A stretch of DNA of 64,000 bases, taken from contig NZ_JABTTS010000005.1 in the NCBI RefSeq assembly GCF_018638295.1, positions 178,483 through 242,482 on the forward strand, read 5' to 3'. The DNA comes from Streptomyces sp. CHD11 (GTDB lineage: Bacteria; Actinomycetota; Actinomycetes; Streptomycetales; Streptomycetaceae). This document shows, piece after piece, positions 19,981 through 28,136 of the stretch (the stretch's first letter is position 1; each line of letters opens with the position of its first letter). Below the pieces are notes generated by a model that was given only the letters and a program-made list of their open reading frames with translations, was not told the DNA's origin and ran no database searches. Position numbers and translations under genes: made by a program.

Positions 19981-20844
19981 TCAGCGTCGTTGCGGGGTCC
20001 GGGAGCGGTGTTCCACGGGGCCGCGCAGCCGCAGGCGGGCGCGCGGCGGACGGTGGTGGGCCGGGGGGTGGGCGGGGATGCCGGGCCGGTGCTCGGCGGG
20101 GGACCTCCCGGGCCCGCCCGTGACCAGCAGCGGGTCGAAGATCGCCACGATGCCCGCGAGGACGAGGAAGGCGAGCGGGCCGACCATGAGGGGTCCGAGC
20201 AGCGCGGCGGCGGATTCGCCCTGCGCGGGGGTGGCCGTGCCGTGGACGTGGACGTCGAGCGCGGCCATGCCCGTGTAGTGCATTCCGGTGACCGCGAGCC
20301 CCATGACGAGACTCGCCCCCACGCTCCACAGGAAGCCCTTGACCTGTCCGGCCGCCCAGAGGGCGGCGCTGGCGGCGGCCATGGCGATGGCCACGGAGGC
20401 GGCGACCAGGACGGTGTTGTAATCCAGGCTTCCGTCGAGGCTCATGCCGGCCATGCCGAGGTAGTGCATCGAGGCGATGCCGAGGCCGGTGACGGTGCCC
20501 CCGGTGAACAGGGCCGTGCCCGAGGCGCCCCGGTAGCCGACGATGAAGATCCCGGTGCCGACCATGAGGATGCCGACGGCGAGGCTCGCGAACGTCAGGG
20601 CCCGGTCGTAGTGGATCGGGGTGCCCTCTATCGCGAAGCCCATCATGCCGACGAAGTGCATCGTCCATATGCCGGAGCCGATGGCCACGGATCCCAGGAC
20701 GAGCCAGAGGGGCCGTCGGCGCCGGGGGGCCGTGATGGCCCTGGTGGTGCAGCGGAGCCCCAGGGCGCCGCCGAGGCAGGCCATGAGGAAGGCCGCCAGC
20801 GGTGTGACCAGACCGTAGCTGAATCCGTCGACCGTGCCTTGCAT
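19981..20844 (-). CDS. MHYT-domain membrane sensor protein
   Basis: 287 residues with about seven transmembrane helices. Three MHYT signatures are present ([30 protein letters not shown]). Such Met/His motifs near the outer membrane face have been proposed to bind a metal, possibly copper, and to sense O2, CO or NO. In most bacteria the MHYT unit is fused to GGDEF/EAL or kinase domains. Here no output domain follows, only a ~45-residue Pro/Arg/His-rich tail, so any signal must pass to a separate partner. The start at 20844 is the ATG directly before the first hydrophobic helix. Confidence 0.88.
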   Translation of the reverse strand: MQGTVDGFSYGLVTPLAAFLMACLGGALGLRCTTRAITAPRRRRPLWLVLGSVAIGSGIWTMHFVGMMGFAIEGTPIHYDRALTFASLAVGILMVGTGIFIVGYRGASGTALFTGGTVTGLGIASMHYLGMAGMSLDGSLDYNTVLVAASVAIAMAAASAALWAAGQVKGFLWSVGASLVMGLAVTGMHYTGMAALDVHVHGTATPAQGESAAALLGPLMVGPLAFLVLAGIVAIFDPLLVTGGPGRSPAEHRPGIPAHPPAHHRPPRARLRLRGPVEHRSRTPQRR

Positions 20845-21123
20845 GCGCGGCTGCCCTTCCCGCCCTGTTCGTCCCGCAGTGTCCCGATGTCGTCCCCCTC
20901 CCGGATCCGCGGGGCGGCCCGGGTTGCCGCAGAGAGTATGACCCCCACCGCAATGGTCGAACGACTTTCCAGCAAAGAAACACGTCCTTGCCCCAGGTGT
21001 GTGGCACCCGTGTGCGGAGTTCGGGCAACTCCGTTCAATCCGCGGCCATCCGGCGCCCACCTCGCGTTGACCGTCTGCTGTCACAGTTGGACCGAACGTG
21101 ACCGATCGACGCGAGGAGTCCGC
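20845..21123. other. Intergenic region, MHYT gene / glycerophosphodiesterase gene
   Basis: Divergent promoter region with no supported gene. A TTGACC at 21067-21072 could be a -35 for the phosphodiesterase gene, but no matching -10 is clear. No convincing PhoP-type direct repeats were found. Confidence 0.4.
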
Positions 21124-21999
21124 ATGCACGCACGCGCCGTCGCCGCCTCGACCACCGCGCTCCTGGGAACCGCCGCCCTCCTGCTCCCGCTCTCCCCCGC
21201 GCGGGCCGCCGGCGACGCCACCCCGCACCCCGCGGTCATCGCCCACCGGGGCGCCTCCGCCTACGCGCCCGAGAACACCCTCGCGGCCGTCGACAAGGCG
21301 GCCGCCCTCGGTACCGAGTGGGTGGAGAACGACGTCCAGCGCACCAGGGACGGTGAACTCGTCGTCCTCCACGACGACAGCCTGCAGCGCACCACCGACG
21401 TCGAGGAGGTCTTCCCCGGCCGGGCTCCGTGGAAGGTGAAGGACTTCACCGCGGCGGAGATCGCCCGGCTGGACGCGGGCAGCTGGTTCGACCCCGTGTA
21501 CGCGGGCGCGCGTGTGCCGACGCTCGAACAGTTCGTGCACCGCGTGGAGCGGTACGACCAGAAGCTGCTGCTGGAGCTCAAGAACCCCCAGCTCTATCCG
21601 GGCATCGAGAAGGAGACCCTCAAGGTCCTGAGCAACGAGGGGTGGCTCGACCGCCGGCATGTGGAGGACCGGCTGGTCGTGCAGAGCTTCAGCGCGGACA
21701 GCGTGCGGACCGTCCATGCTCTGGAGCCCGCGGTGAAGACCGGATTCCTCGGGACGCCGCCCGTCGCGGACCTGCCCTCGTACGCGGCCTTCACCGATCA
21801 GATCAATCCCTCGCACGGCTCGCTGTCCGCCCCCTACGTCGCCGCCGTACACGGCTTCCGGGGGCCCCGCGGGAAGCGGATGGAGGTGCTCACCTGGACC
21901 GTGAACGACGCGGCGGCGGCCCGGCGGGTCGCCGGGTTCGGGGTGGACGGCATCATCACCAACACGCCCGACGTGGTGCGGGACGCGGTGGGCGGCTGA
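21124..21999 (+). CDS. Secreted glycerophosphodiester phosphodiesterase
   Basis: 291 residues with a Sec signal peptide (Arg near the start, hydrophobic core LLGTAALLLPL, cleavage probably after ARAAG). The mature enzyme shows the GDPD hallmarks: IAHRGASAYAPENTL with the catalytic His-Arg, VENDVQRTRDGELVVLHDD with the metal ligands and second His, and LLLELKNP. It hydrolyses glycerophosphodiesters such as glycerophosphocholine to sn-glycerol-3-phosphate plus an alcohol, outside the cell. Start ATG 21124 with GAGGAG upstream. Confidence 0.94.
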   Translation: MHARAVAASTTALLGTAALLLPLSPARAAGDATPHPAVIAHRGASAYAPENTLAAVDKAAALGTEWVENDVQRTRDGELVVLHDDSLQRTTDVEEVFPGRAPWKVKDFTAAEIARLDAGSWFDPVYAGARVPTLEQFVHRVERYDQKLLLELKNPQLYPGIEKETLKVLSNEGWLDRRHVEDRLVVQSFSADSVRTVHALEPAVKTGFLGTPPVADLPSYAAFTDQINPSHGSLSAPYVAAVHGFRGPRGKRMEVLTWTVNDAAAARRVAGFGVDGIITNTPDVVRDAVGG

Positions 22000-22053
22000 C
22001 CGTCCGTCCCGGTCAGCCGTCAACCGTCACCGGTCACCGGTCACCGGCCGGCG

Positions 22054-22076
22054 TTGTCGGTGGCGGGCCGTACCGT
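22054..22076 (+). promoter_or_regulatory. RecA-NDp-like DNA-damage promoter of the alkyltransferase gene
   Basis: TTGTCGGTG, 8 bases, TACCGT, then 7 bases to the ATG at 22084. It is a perfect match to TTGTCRGTG-N8-TANNNT. Confidence 0.8.
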
Positions 22077-22083
22077 GGGGCGC

Positions 22084-22659
22084 ATGGACAGCCATGGGCA
22101 GTACGGGCGGCGGGTGGTGTGGGCCGTCGTGGACACCGGCATCGGCCCGCTGCTGCTGGCCGCGACCCGTGAGGGCCTGGTCAACGTCGTGTTCCACGCC
22201 ACGGACACAGTGCGCGACAGCGCGCTGGAGCGGCTGGCGTCCCGGCTCGGCACCGAACCGGCCGAGCTGGGCAGCGCGCCGGCCGACGGGTCCGGCTCCG
22301 CGCTGGTGGCCGAGGCGATACGTCAGGTGGAGGCGTACTTCGCGGGGCAGCGGCACTCCTTCGAGCTGCCGCTGGACTGGTCCCTGACAGCGGGCTTCAA
22401 CCGGGACGTGCTCCGGGAGCTGGCCGCCGGGGTGCCGTTCGGCACCGTCGTCGGGTACGGCGATCTGGCCGGACGGGTGGGGCAGCCGGGTGGCGCGCAG
22501 GCCGTGGGCACGGCCATGGGCGCCAATCCCCTGCCGGTGGTCGTGCCCTGTCACCGGGTCGTGGAGCGCGACGGGGGCATCGGCGGCTTCGGCGGCGGTC
22601 TCGAGACCAAGCGGCGGCTGCTCGCCCTGGAGGGTGTGCTGCCCGAGCCGCTGTTCTGA
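22084..22659 (+). CDS. ogt: Methylated-DNA-[protein]-cysteine S-methyltransferase
   Basis: 191-residue suicide repair protein that moves an alkyl group from O6-alkylguanine in DNA to its own cysteine. The active-site motif PCHRVV is intact near residue 157, with the preceding YGDLAGRVGQPGGAQAVGTA helix-turn-helix and arginine-finger region and a downstream GGFGGGLETKRRLLALEG. The N-terminal domain matches Ogt/Ada-C proteins. There is no Shine-Dalgarno; TACCGT ends 7 bases before the ATG, so translation is probably leaderless. The upstream element is of the DNA-damage type, which fits the role. Confidence 0.95.
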   Translation: MDSHGQYGRRVVWAVVDTGIGPLLLAATREGLVNVVFHATDTVRDSALERLASRLGTEPAELGSAPADGSGSALVAEAIRQVEAYFAGQRHSFELPLDWSLTAGFNRDVLRELAAGVPFGTVVGYGDLAGRVGQPGGAQAVGTAMGANPLPVVVPCHRVVERDGGIGGFGGGLETKRRLLALEGVLPEPLF

Positions 22660-22688
22660 CGGGCCGGACAGCGGGCACCGCCGGTCAC

Positions 22689-23117
22689 TCAGTCGTAATG
22701 CCGCGCCTCGAACAGATTGCCGTCCGGGTCGCGGAAGTAGAAACTTCGCCGGGCTCGCCCGCGCGCCCCGAAGGAGTCGTGCGAGAGGTCCGTCATGGGT
22801 ACCGACCGCGCCTCCAGCCTGCCGCGGAGGGCGTCGAAGCCCTCGGCGGGCAGGGACAGGCAGACGTGGTTGACGGGGTGGCCCGAACTCTCCGCCGCTC
22901 CGGGAAGCATCGTCATGCGTTCCGCCATGGTCAGTGGCATGAGGTCGAGAATCGTCTCCTCGTTGACACGCACCGAGGGGAACGGCGCCTCGCCCGCGGA
23001 GTACTCGGGGAGCCGGACCGGCTCCAGGCCCACGGCTTCGTCGTAGAAGCCGGCGGCCGCGATGGGATCACGCACCCACAGCACGATGTGGTCGAGACGC
23101 GTCGTGTGGTCTGTCAT
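22689..23117 (-). CDS. VOC-family (glyoxalase/bleomycin-resistance fold) protein
   Basis: 142 residues. It begins with TRLDHIVLWVRDPIAAAGFYDEAVGL and ends RSFYFRDPDGNLFEARHY, the two ends of a paired beta-alpha-beta-beta-beta module with likely metal ligands His10, His near residue 83 (NHVCLSL) and Glu near 138. Members include lyases, dioxygenases and antibiotic-binding proteins; the substrate cannot be told from sequence. Start ATG 23117 after GGAGG. It is convergent with ogt and divergent from the pseudouridine genes. Confidence 0.9.
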   Translation of the reverse strand: MTDHTTRLDHIVLWVRDPIAAAGFYDEAVGLEPVRLPEYSAGEAPFPSVRVNEETILDLMPLTMAERMTMLPGAAESSGHPVNHVCLSLPAEGFDALRGRLEARSVPMTDLSHDSFGARGRARRSFYFRDPDGNLFEARHYD

Positions 23118-23218
23118 CTTTGCCAGCCTCCGTGACCGGTGCCGGGACGCGCAAGGGGTTTGGTCCGGGGCCCGGCCCGCCAGAGATGAGGGAGAGGCGG
23201 CAGACAGGAGGCAGGCGC

Positions 23219-24130
23219 GTGGTGCTGACGGTGTCCGAAGAGGTACGGGAGGCGATCGCCGCGGACCGGCCGGTGGTGGCCCTGGAGTCCACGATCATCG
23301 CGCACGGGCTGCCCCGGCCGCGCAATCTCCGGGTGGCGCTGGAGCTGGAGGAGGCCGTACGGCAGGAGGGCGCGGTTCCGGCGACGATCGCCGTACTGGA
23401 CGGGCGTCCTCTGGTCGGTCTGGACAAGGAGCAGCTGGAGCGGGTCGCCACCGAGGACGGCATCCGCAAGCTGGGCCATCGTGATCTGCCGCTCGCGGTG
23501 GCCGCGGCGGCGAGCGGGGCGACCACGGTGTCGGCCACGGCCCTGCTCGCGGCGCTCGCGGGGATACGGGTGTTCGCCACCGGAGGGCTCGGCGGGGTGC
23601 ACCGGCAGTGGACGGTGACGCAGGACGAGTCGGCGGACCTGGGTCTGCTGGCGCGTACCCGGATCACCGTGGTGTGCGCGGGGGTGAAGTCGATCCTGGA
23701 CGTGCCCGCGACCCTGCAGCGGCTGGAGAGCCTGGGGGTGCCGGTCGCCGGGTACGGCACGGACCGCTTCCCCGGCTTCTATCTGTCCGACTCGGGGCAC
23801 CCCGTGGACTGGCGGCTGGACACACCGGGGCAGGTGGCGGGCGTCATGCGGGCGCGGGACGCGCTCGGCGGGCCGGAGTCGGCGCTGATCGTGGCCAATC
23901 CCGTCCCGGAAGCCGAGCAGCTGGATCCCGCAGTGCACGCGCGGGTGCTCGACGAGGCGTTGCGCGCGTGCGAGGCGCAGGGGGTCACCGGTCAGGGGGT
24001 CACTCCCTTCCTGCTCGACCACCTGGTCCGTGGCACCGACGGTGCCTCACTCGCCGCGAACCTGGCCGCGGTCCGGGGCAACGTACGCCTGGCGGCACGC
24101 ATCGCGGCGGCGTGGGCCGCCGGGGAGTGA
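23219..24130 (+). CDS. psuG: Pseudouridine-5'-phosphate glycosidase
   Basis: 303 residues; GTG 23219 is set by AGGAGG at 23206-23211. The enzyme reversibly cleaves the C-C bond of pseudouridine 5'-phosphate to uracil and ribose 5-phosphate. Family landmarks: VVALESTIIAHGLPRPRN, with the catalytic Glu, GATTVSATALLAA, ATGGLGGVHR, VVCAGVKSILDVPATLQRLE with the catalytic Lys, and GYGTDRFPGFY. The stop codon overlaps the GTG of the next gene by 4 bases (GTGA), so the two are translationally coupled. Confidence 0.95.
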   Translation: MVLTVSEEVREAIAADRPVVALESTIIAHGLPRPRNLRVALELEEAVRQEGAVPATIAVLDGRPLVGLDKEQLERVATEDGIRKLGHRDLPLAVAAAASGATTVSATALLAALAGIRVFATGGLGGVHRQWTVTQDESADLGLLARTRITVVCAGVKSILDVPATLQRLESLGVPVAGYGTDRFPGFYLSDSGHPVDWRLDTPGQVAGVMRARDALGGPESALIVANPVPEAEQLDPAVHARVLDEALRACEAQGVTGQGVTPFLLDHLVRGTDGASLAANLAAVRGNVRLAARIAAAWAAGE

Positions 24131-25044
24131 CGGGGGCCGTGCGGGGCGGGGCGCTCCTGGTCGTCGGTGACGTGATCACGGATGTGGTGGCCCGGCACCG
24201 GGGCCCGCTCGCCCCGGGGACGGACACGACGGCGGCGATCCGGACGGTGCCGGGCGGCGCGGGCGCCAATGTGGCCTGCTGGGCGGCGCGCCGCGGGGGC
24301 GTCGAGGTGCGGCTCCTCGGGCGGGTGGGCGCGGACGCCGCGGCCTGGCACGAGAGGGAGCTGGCCGCCTGTGGGGTCCGTTCGCTGCTGGTCGTGGACG
24401 GACGGGCACCGACGGGGACGGTCGTCTGCCTGGTCGACGAGGGCGCGGCGGCCGAGCGGACCTTCCTCACCGACAGCGGCGCGTCGCTGCGGCTCGACCC
24501 CGGCGACTGGTCGGACACGCTGCTGGACGGTGTGGCGCGGCTGCATCTGTCGGGTTATCTGCTGTTCACCGAACCGAGCCGGGCCTTTGTCGCGGTGGCC
24601 CTGAAGGCCGCCCGTGCGCGGGGCGTTCCGGTGAGTCTGGATCCGGCGTCGGCCGGGTTCCTCGGCGTGCTGGGCGCCGGTCGTTTCCTGGCCTGCGTCG
24701 AAGGGGTGGACGTGCTGCTGCCGAGCCGTGACGAGGCGTGCCTGCTGACCGGGGCGTCCGACACCGCGGAGGCCGCGGCGCGGCTGAGCCGCCATGTTCC
24801 GCTGGTGGTGGCCAAGCAGGGCGCGCGGGGCGCGCTGCTGGCACGGTCCGGCGAGGTGTACGCCCGGGTCCCCGCCGTGCCGGTCACGCCGCACGACACC
24901 ACGGGCGCGGGAGACGCCTTCACCGGTGCGTTTCTCGCGGCCCTGCTCGCCGGCGCCGGGCCGGAACAGGCGGCGGCGGAAGGCTGTGGGGCGGGCGCGC
25001 TGGCTGTGGAGCGGACCGGGGGCCGCCCGCCCGCCCTCGCCTGA
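24127..25044 (+). CDS. psuK: PfkB-family kinase, likely pseudouridine kinase
   Basis: 305 residues. PfkB features: LLVVGDVITDVVARHRG, PGGAGANVACWAARRG, and the C-terminal anion-hole signature DTTGAGDAFTGAFLAAL with the catalytic Asp. It is translationally coupled to the pseudouridine phosphate glycosidase gene, so pseudouridine to pseudouridine 5'-phosphate is the likely reaction. This makes a complete two-step salvage pathway. The assignment rests on context, because PfkB members are hard to tell apart by sequence. Confidence 0.8.
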   Translation: MTGAVRGGALLVVGDVITDVVARHRGPLAPGTDTTAAIRTVPGGAGANVACWAARRGGVEVRLLGRVGADAAAWHERELAACGVRSLLVVDGRAPTGTVVCLVDEGAAAERTFLTDSGASLRLDPGDWSDTLLDGVARLHLSGYLLFTEPSRAFVAVALKAARARGVPVSLDPASAGFLGVLGAGRFLACVEGVDVLLPSRDEACLLTGASDTAEAAARLSRHVPLVVAKQGARGALLARSGEVYARVPAVPVTPHDTTGAGDAFTGAFLAALLAGAGPEQAAAEGCGAGALAVERTGGRPPALA

Positions 25045-25361
25045 TCCCAGCGGGGCACCGCCGGCGAGGGCTTCCGGGCTTCCCTTGTCCACAGGCGGTC
25101 AGGGCCGAACGGCCGTTGTCCACAGGCTCGCACGCGGTGCGTCCAGGTCCGGCAGACTGACGAGGCAGGCGCGAAGATCAGGGCCGCCGCCCGTGGAAGG
25201 CGGGACGGCGCGCGGACTACGCAGAGGGGGATGGATGCCGATGGGGACCGACAGCCGTGGTGGGACCGCAGCCGTACCGCACGTTCCGGCGCGACCGCCC
25301 GCTCCGACACGGGCGGCAGTATCGCGTCGGCTCCGTACCGGGCACCGGGGCCTGGGCCGGG
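25045..25361. other. Intergenic region with two DnaA-box-like nonamers
   Basis: No gene is supported between psuK and the CBS-domain gene, which converge here. The only structured content is a pair of TTGTCCACA nonamers (25085-25093 and 25116-25124). Confidence 0.5.
25085..25124 (+). promoter_or_regulatory. Pair of DnaA-box-like nonamers
   Basis: TTGTCCACAGGC occurs twice as a direct repeat 31 bases apart. TTGTCCACA is the preferred DnaA box of Streptomyces. Confidence 0.55.
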
Positions 25362-25790
25362 TCAGCCCGTGGCTGACCTGGCGTAGACGCTCTCGGCCCA
25401 GGTGGCGATCTGGCTGTCCGTCAGGTGACGCGCCAGATCGGCTTCGCTGATCATGCCGACGAGGCGCTTGTCGTCGATGACGGGGAGCCTGCGGATCTGG
25501 TGGGTCCGCATCTCGCGCAGGACGTCGTCGACACTGGCGTCCGCCTCGATCCAGCGCGGGGTGCCCTTGGCCATCTCGCCGGCGGTGACCCGGGCGGGGT
25601 CGTGGCCCAGGGCGACGCAGCCGACGACGATGTCCCGGTCGGTGAGGATGCCGCAGAGCCGCTCGTTCACGTCGCTGACGGGAAGGGCGCCGACGTTCAG
25701 TTCGCGCATCAACTGAGCGGCACGGTCGAGGGTTTCGTGAGCGGGGACCCATTGGGCGCCGCGGTGCATGATGTCTCCGGCGGTGGTCAT
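25362..25790 (-). CDS. Tandem CBS-domain protein
   Basis: 142 residues made almost entirely of two CBS motifs: residues about 7-60 (DIMHRGAQWVPAHETLDRAAQLM ... ILTDRDIVVG) and about 72-130 (WIEADASVDDVLREMRTHQIRRLPV ... LVGMISEADLARHL). Such pairs form a Bateman module that binds adenine nucleotides. Stand-alone CBS proteins of this size are numerous in Streptomyces and act as energy sensors for unidentified partners. It ends near psuK with convergent orientation. Confidence 0.92.
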   Translation of the reverse strand: MTTAGDIMHRGAQWVPAHETLDRAAQLMRELNVGALPVSDVNERLCGILTDRDIVVGCVALGHDPARVTAGEMAKGTPRWIEADASVDDVLREMRTHQIRRLPVIDDKRLVGMISEADLARHLTDSQIATWAESVYARSATG

Positions 25791-25936
25791 GAGGTACCTC
25801 CCGTTGCCCGGACGGCCGGCGCGGCGCGGGGCACACCGCGAGTCCCGGTGCCCTTCATTCTCGTCGTGCCTCCCGGGGACGGCACCCGGAGGGCGGATCA
25901 CGGCGGAGAGGGACGGGACGCCCGGTTCTGCCGGTG

Positions 25937-26569
25937 TCAGCAGCGCCATGCCGGGTGGCGGGGATCGTCGGCCCTCACCAGTACGTCGGCCGTTCCGGCC
26001 GGGTCGGTCTCCCGCTCGTAGCGTTCGAAGGCCGGGAGTGTCCAGTGGTCGGCCTCGGGGGTACGGCGGCGCAGTGCGCCCGGCGAGAGGAGGACGTGCA
26101 CGCTCAGATCGAAGGGGAACCAGTGGCGCAGAAGGAGGGGGCCGTGCAGCAACAGCACGCCGCCGGGCGGAAGCTCGGCATAGGGGCTGCGGGTGGCGCG
26201 GTCCGTGACGGGGTCCCAGAGGTCGGGCAGGACCCGCCCGCTTCCGCCCGGTTCGAGGGGGGCGAACACCTCGCGCCACAGGGCCGCGGTGTCGTACCAG
26301 CCGCTGTAGTAGGACTCCTCGTCCCGGCGACCGTACTCCAGCCGGACCGAGGCGGGGCGGAGGAAGCCGTCGGCGCCCACCACCAGGGAGGGACGGCCGC
26401 GTATCCGCAGCGCTCCGGCGACCCGATCGGCGAGGTCTCCCGCTCGGGCGGCCGGAGCACCGTCGAAGGCGACCCGGGGCCAGGGTCCGCCGTCGGCCGT
26501 CTTGAGCTCCAGCAGGCGGTCGGCGAGGAGGTCGCCGAGCCGTTCCCAGGTGATCGCTTCGAGTCGCAC
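25937..26569 (-). CDS. Uridine-kinase-like protein with degenerate P-loop
   Basis: 210 residues from GTG 26569 (VRLEAITWERLGDLLADRLLE). The fold resembles uridine/pantothenate-type kinases: a beta-strand then loop RVAFDGAPAARAGDLADRV at the P-loop position, VVGADGFLRPAS with the acidic catalytic position, SGWYDTAALWREVFAPLEPGGSG as lid-like region, and LLLHGPLLLRHWFPFDLSVHVLL. The loop lacks the GxxGxGKS/T lysine. This protein type is common in Streptomyces and is usually labelled uridine kinase. Activity is uncertain. Confidence 0.75.
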   Translation of the reverse strand: MRLEAITWERLGDLLADRLLELKTADGGPWPRVAFDGAPAARAGDLADRVAGALRIRGRPSLVVGADGFLRPASVRLEYGRRDEESYYSGWYDTAALWREVFAPLEPGGSGRVLPDLWDPVTDRATRSPYAELPPGGVLLLHGPLLLRHWFPFDLSVHVLLSPGALRRRTPEADHWTLPAFERYERETDPAGTADVLVRADDPRHPAWRC

Positions 26570-26955
26570 ACGGCCATGATGCGTCCATCCGCTGTCCGGA
26601 GCGTGGCCCGGGGGCCGGTGTCGCTCGGCCGGGGCCGGGTGTCTCCGGCCGGTGTGCTGGGCCCGGCCCGGGCGCTCACCGGGTGCCCTGTGCACTGCGG
26701 GTGGCCGGTACCGCCCTTGAGAGGGTGCGACCCGGCACAGTGGCGCGGGTGCGGTGCCCCGCCGGAGCAGCCGTGGGGGGCAGGACCGTGCGGGCGTGCG
26801 CCGGAACCGGGCATGCGCTCCCGGGTCCCGGGGAAACGGCCGACGCAGCCGCCGAGCAGCCCCGCCGAAGTCGTGGGGCCGTATGAGTCGTGGGGCCGTA
26901 TGAGGGGGGAGGGAAGGAGGGTGGGACGCCCCCGGAGCGGGGGCGTCCGAGGGCG

Positions 26956-27759
26956 TTACGGCTTGCGGGCCACCGCTGCGTAACCGGGGATGATGCCGTC
27001 GGTCTGGCCCGGTATCGGGTCACCCAGTTCCGGGTGCCACTCGTGGGGGACCTGGACTCCGGGGGCGACCAGCTCGAGACCGTCGAAGAAGCGGGTGAAG
27101 TCCGGCCGGGACCGGAGGGCCAGGGTGACGCCGGCCGCCCTGAGCTTCTCGGTCGCCGCCGCCGATTCCTCGGGAGTGAAGTCGGCGGTCGCGTGGGTGA
27201 TGACCAGGTGACTGCCCGGGGGCAGTGCGTCCACCAGCCGCCCCACCAGCGCGTGCGCGCCTTCCTCGTCGGGGACGAAGTGGAGCAGCGCGATGAGGGA
27301 CAGCGCGACCGGCTCGCTGAAGTCGAGGACCTTGCGAGCCCCCTCCAGGATGGCGTCCGGATCACGCACGTCCGCCTGGAGGTACTCGGTCGCGCCCTCG
27401 TCCGTGCCCCGCAGCAGCGCCGCGGCATGCGCCAGCACGATGGGGTCGTTGTCGCAGTACACGACCCGGGCGTCCGGCACGGTCCGCTGGGCCACCTGGT
27501 GCAGGTTGGGCTCGGTGGGTATGCCGGTGCCGATGTCGAGGAACTGGCGCACGCCCTGGCCGGCCAGCCAGCGCGTGGCCCGCTGCATGAACGCGCGGTT
27601 GACGCGCGCCATGACCGGCACGCGCGGGTCGAGCTCCAGCATCTGCCGGCCCATGGCCTCGTCGACGGGGTAGTTGTCCTTGCCTCCGAGGTACCAGTCG
27701 TACATCCGCGCGGGGTGCGGCCGGGTCGTGTCGATCTCCACGGGGTGCTGCCCGGTCAT
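26956..27759 (-). CDS. SAM-dependent methyltransferase, DUF574 family
   Basis: 267 residues from ATG 27759, chosen for GGAG six bases upstream; ATG 27771 would add four residues. The start IDTTRPHPARMYDWYLGGKDNYPVDE is diagnostic of the actinobacterial DUF574/Methyltransf_19 group. The SAM-binding region FLDIGTGIPTEPNLHQVAQ and the acidic VVYCDNDPIVLAHA follow. Substrate unknown; these genes are present in many copies in Streptomyces, often beside XRE/DUF397 genes, as here. Confidence 0.9.
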   Translation of the reverse strand: MTGQHPVEIDTTRPHPARMYDWYLGGKDNYPVDEAMGRQMLELDPRVPVMARVNRAFMQRATRWLAGQGVRQFLDIGTGIPTEPNLHQVAQRTVPDARVVYCDNDPIVLAHAAALLRGTDEGATEYLQADVRDPDAILEGARKVLDFSEPVALSLIALLHFVPDEEGAHALVGRLVDALPPGSHLVITHATADFTPEESAAATEKLRAAGVTLALRSRPDFTRFFDGLELVAPGVQVPHEWHPELGDPIPGQTDGIIPGYAAVARKP

Positions 27760-27851
27760 GACGGACTCCATAAGTCTCTGCAAGCGTTAGTGATCAAGTC
27801 AGTGCCAAGTCAGAAGGGGGACGAACGCAAAGGTAGAGGGGGCAACGGGTG

Positions 27852-28136
27852 TCACGACAGCAGAAAATCCGCCTCTCCCGCCTTCGCTCCCTCGATGAAG
27901 GCCGTCATCTCCGCGGAGGTGTAGATGAGCGCGGGACCATCCGGATCGGTGGACTGACGTACGGCGATCCGGCCGTCGTCGAGTTTCATCGCCTCCAGGC
28001 AGTTCCCTCCGTTGCCGCCGCTCCACGGCTTGTGCCAGCCCTCGCTGCCCAGCTCCCGCGCGGGCATGCCGTTGTAGATCCGCTCGGTGCGGACCCGCGA
28101 CGAGGACGGGGATTTCCGGGACCTGATGAGTTCCAT
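27852..28136 (-). CDS. DUF397 small protein
   Basis: 94 residues. The core GWHKPWSGGNGGNCLEAMKLDDGRIAVRQS followed by a helix TSAEMTAFIEGAKAGEADF is the DUF397 signature. DUF397 proteins pair with XRE regulators of the WhiJ type in Streptomyces and are thought to antagonise them. The ATG at 28136 abuts the TAA of the XRE gene (28137-28139), so the two are translationally coupled. Confidence 0.92.
   Translation of the reverse strand: MELIRSRKSPSSSRVRTERIYNGMPARELGSEGWHKPWSGGNGGNCLEAMKLDDGRIAVRQSTDPDGPALIYTSAEMTAFIEGAKAGEADFLLS

Noticed and set aside
21030..21123. PHO box before the glycerophosphodiesterase gene
   Set aside because: No pair of 11-base PhoP-type direct repeats (GTTCA-like) could be aligned; only isolated partial matches.
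25232..25260. RecA-NDp-like block (CTGTCGGTC) on the minus strand in the psuK-CBS gap
   Set aside because: No TANNNT hexamer follows at 8 bases and no minus-strand gene lies downstream in that direction.
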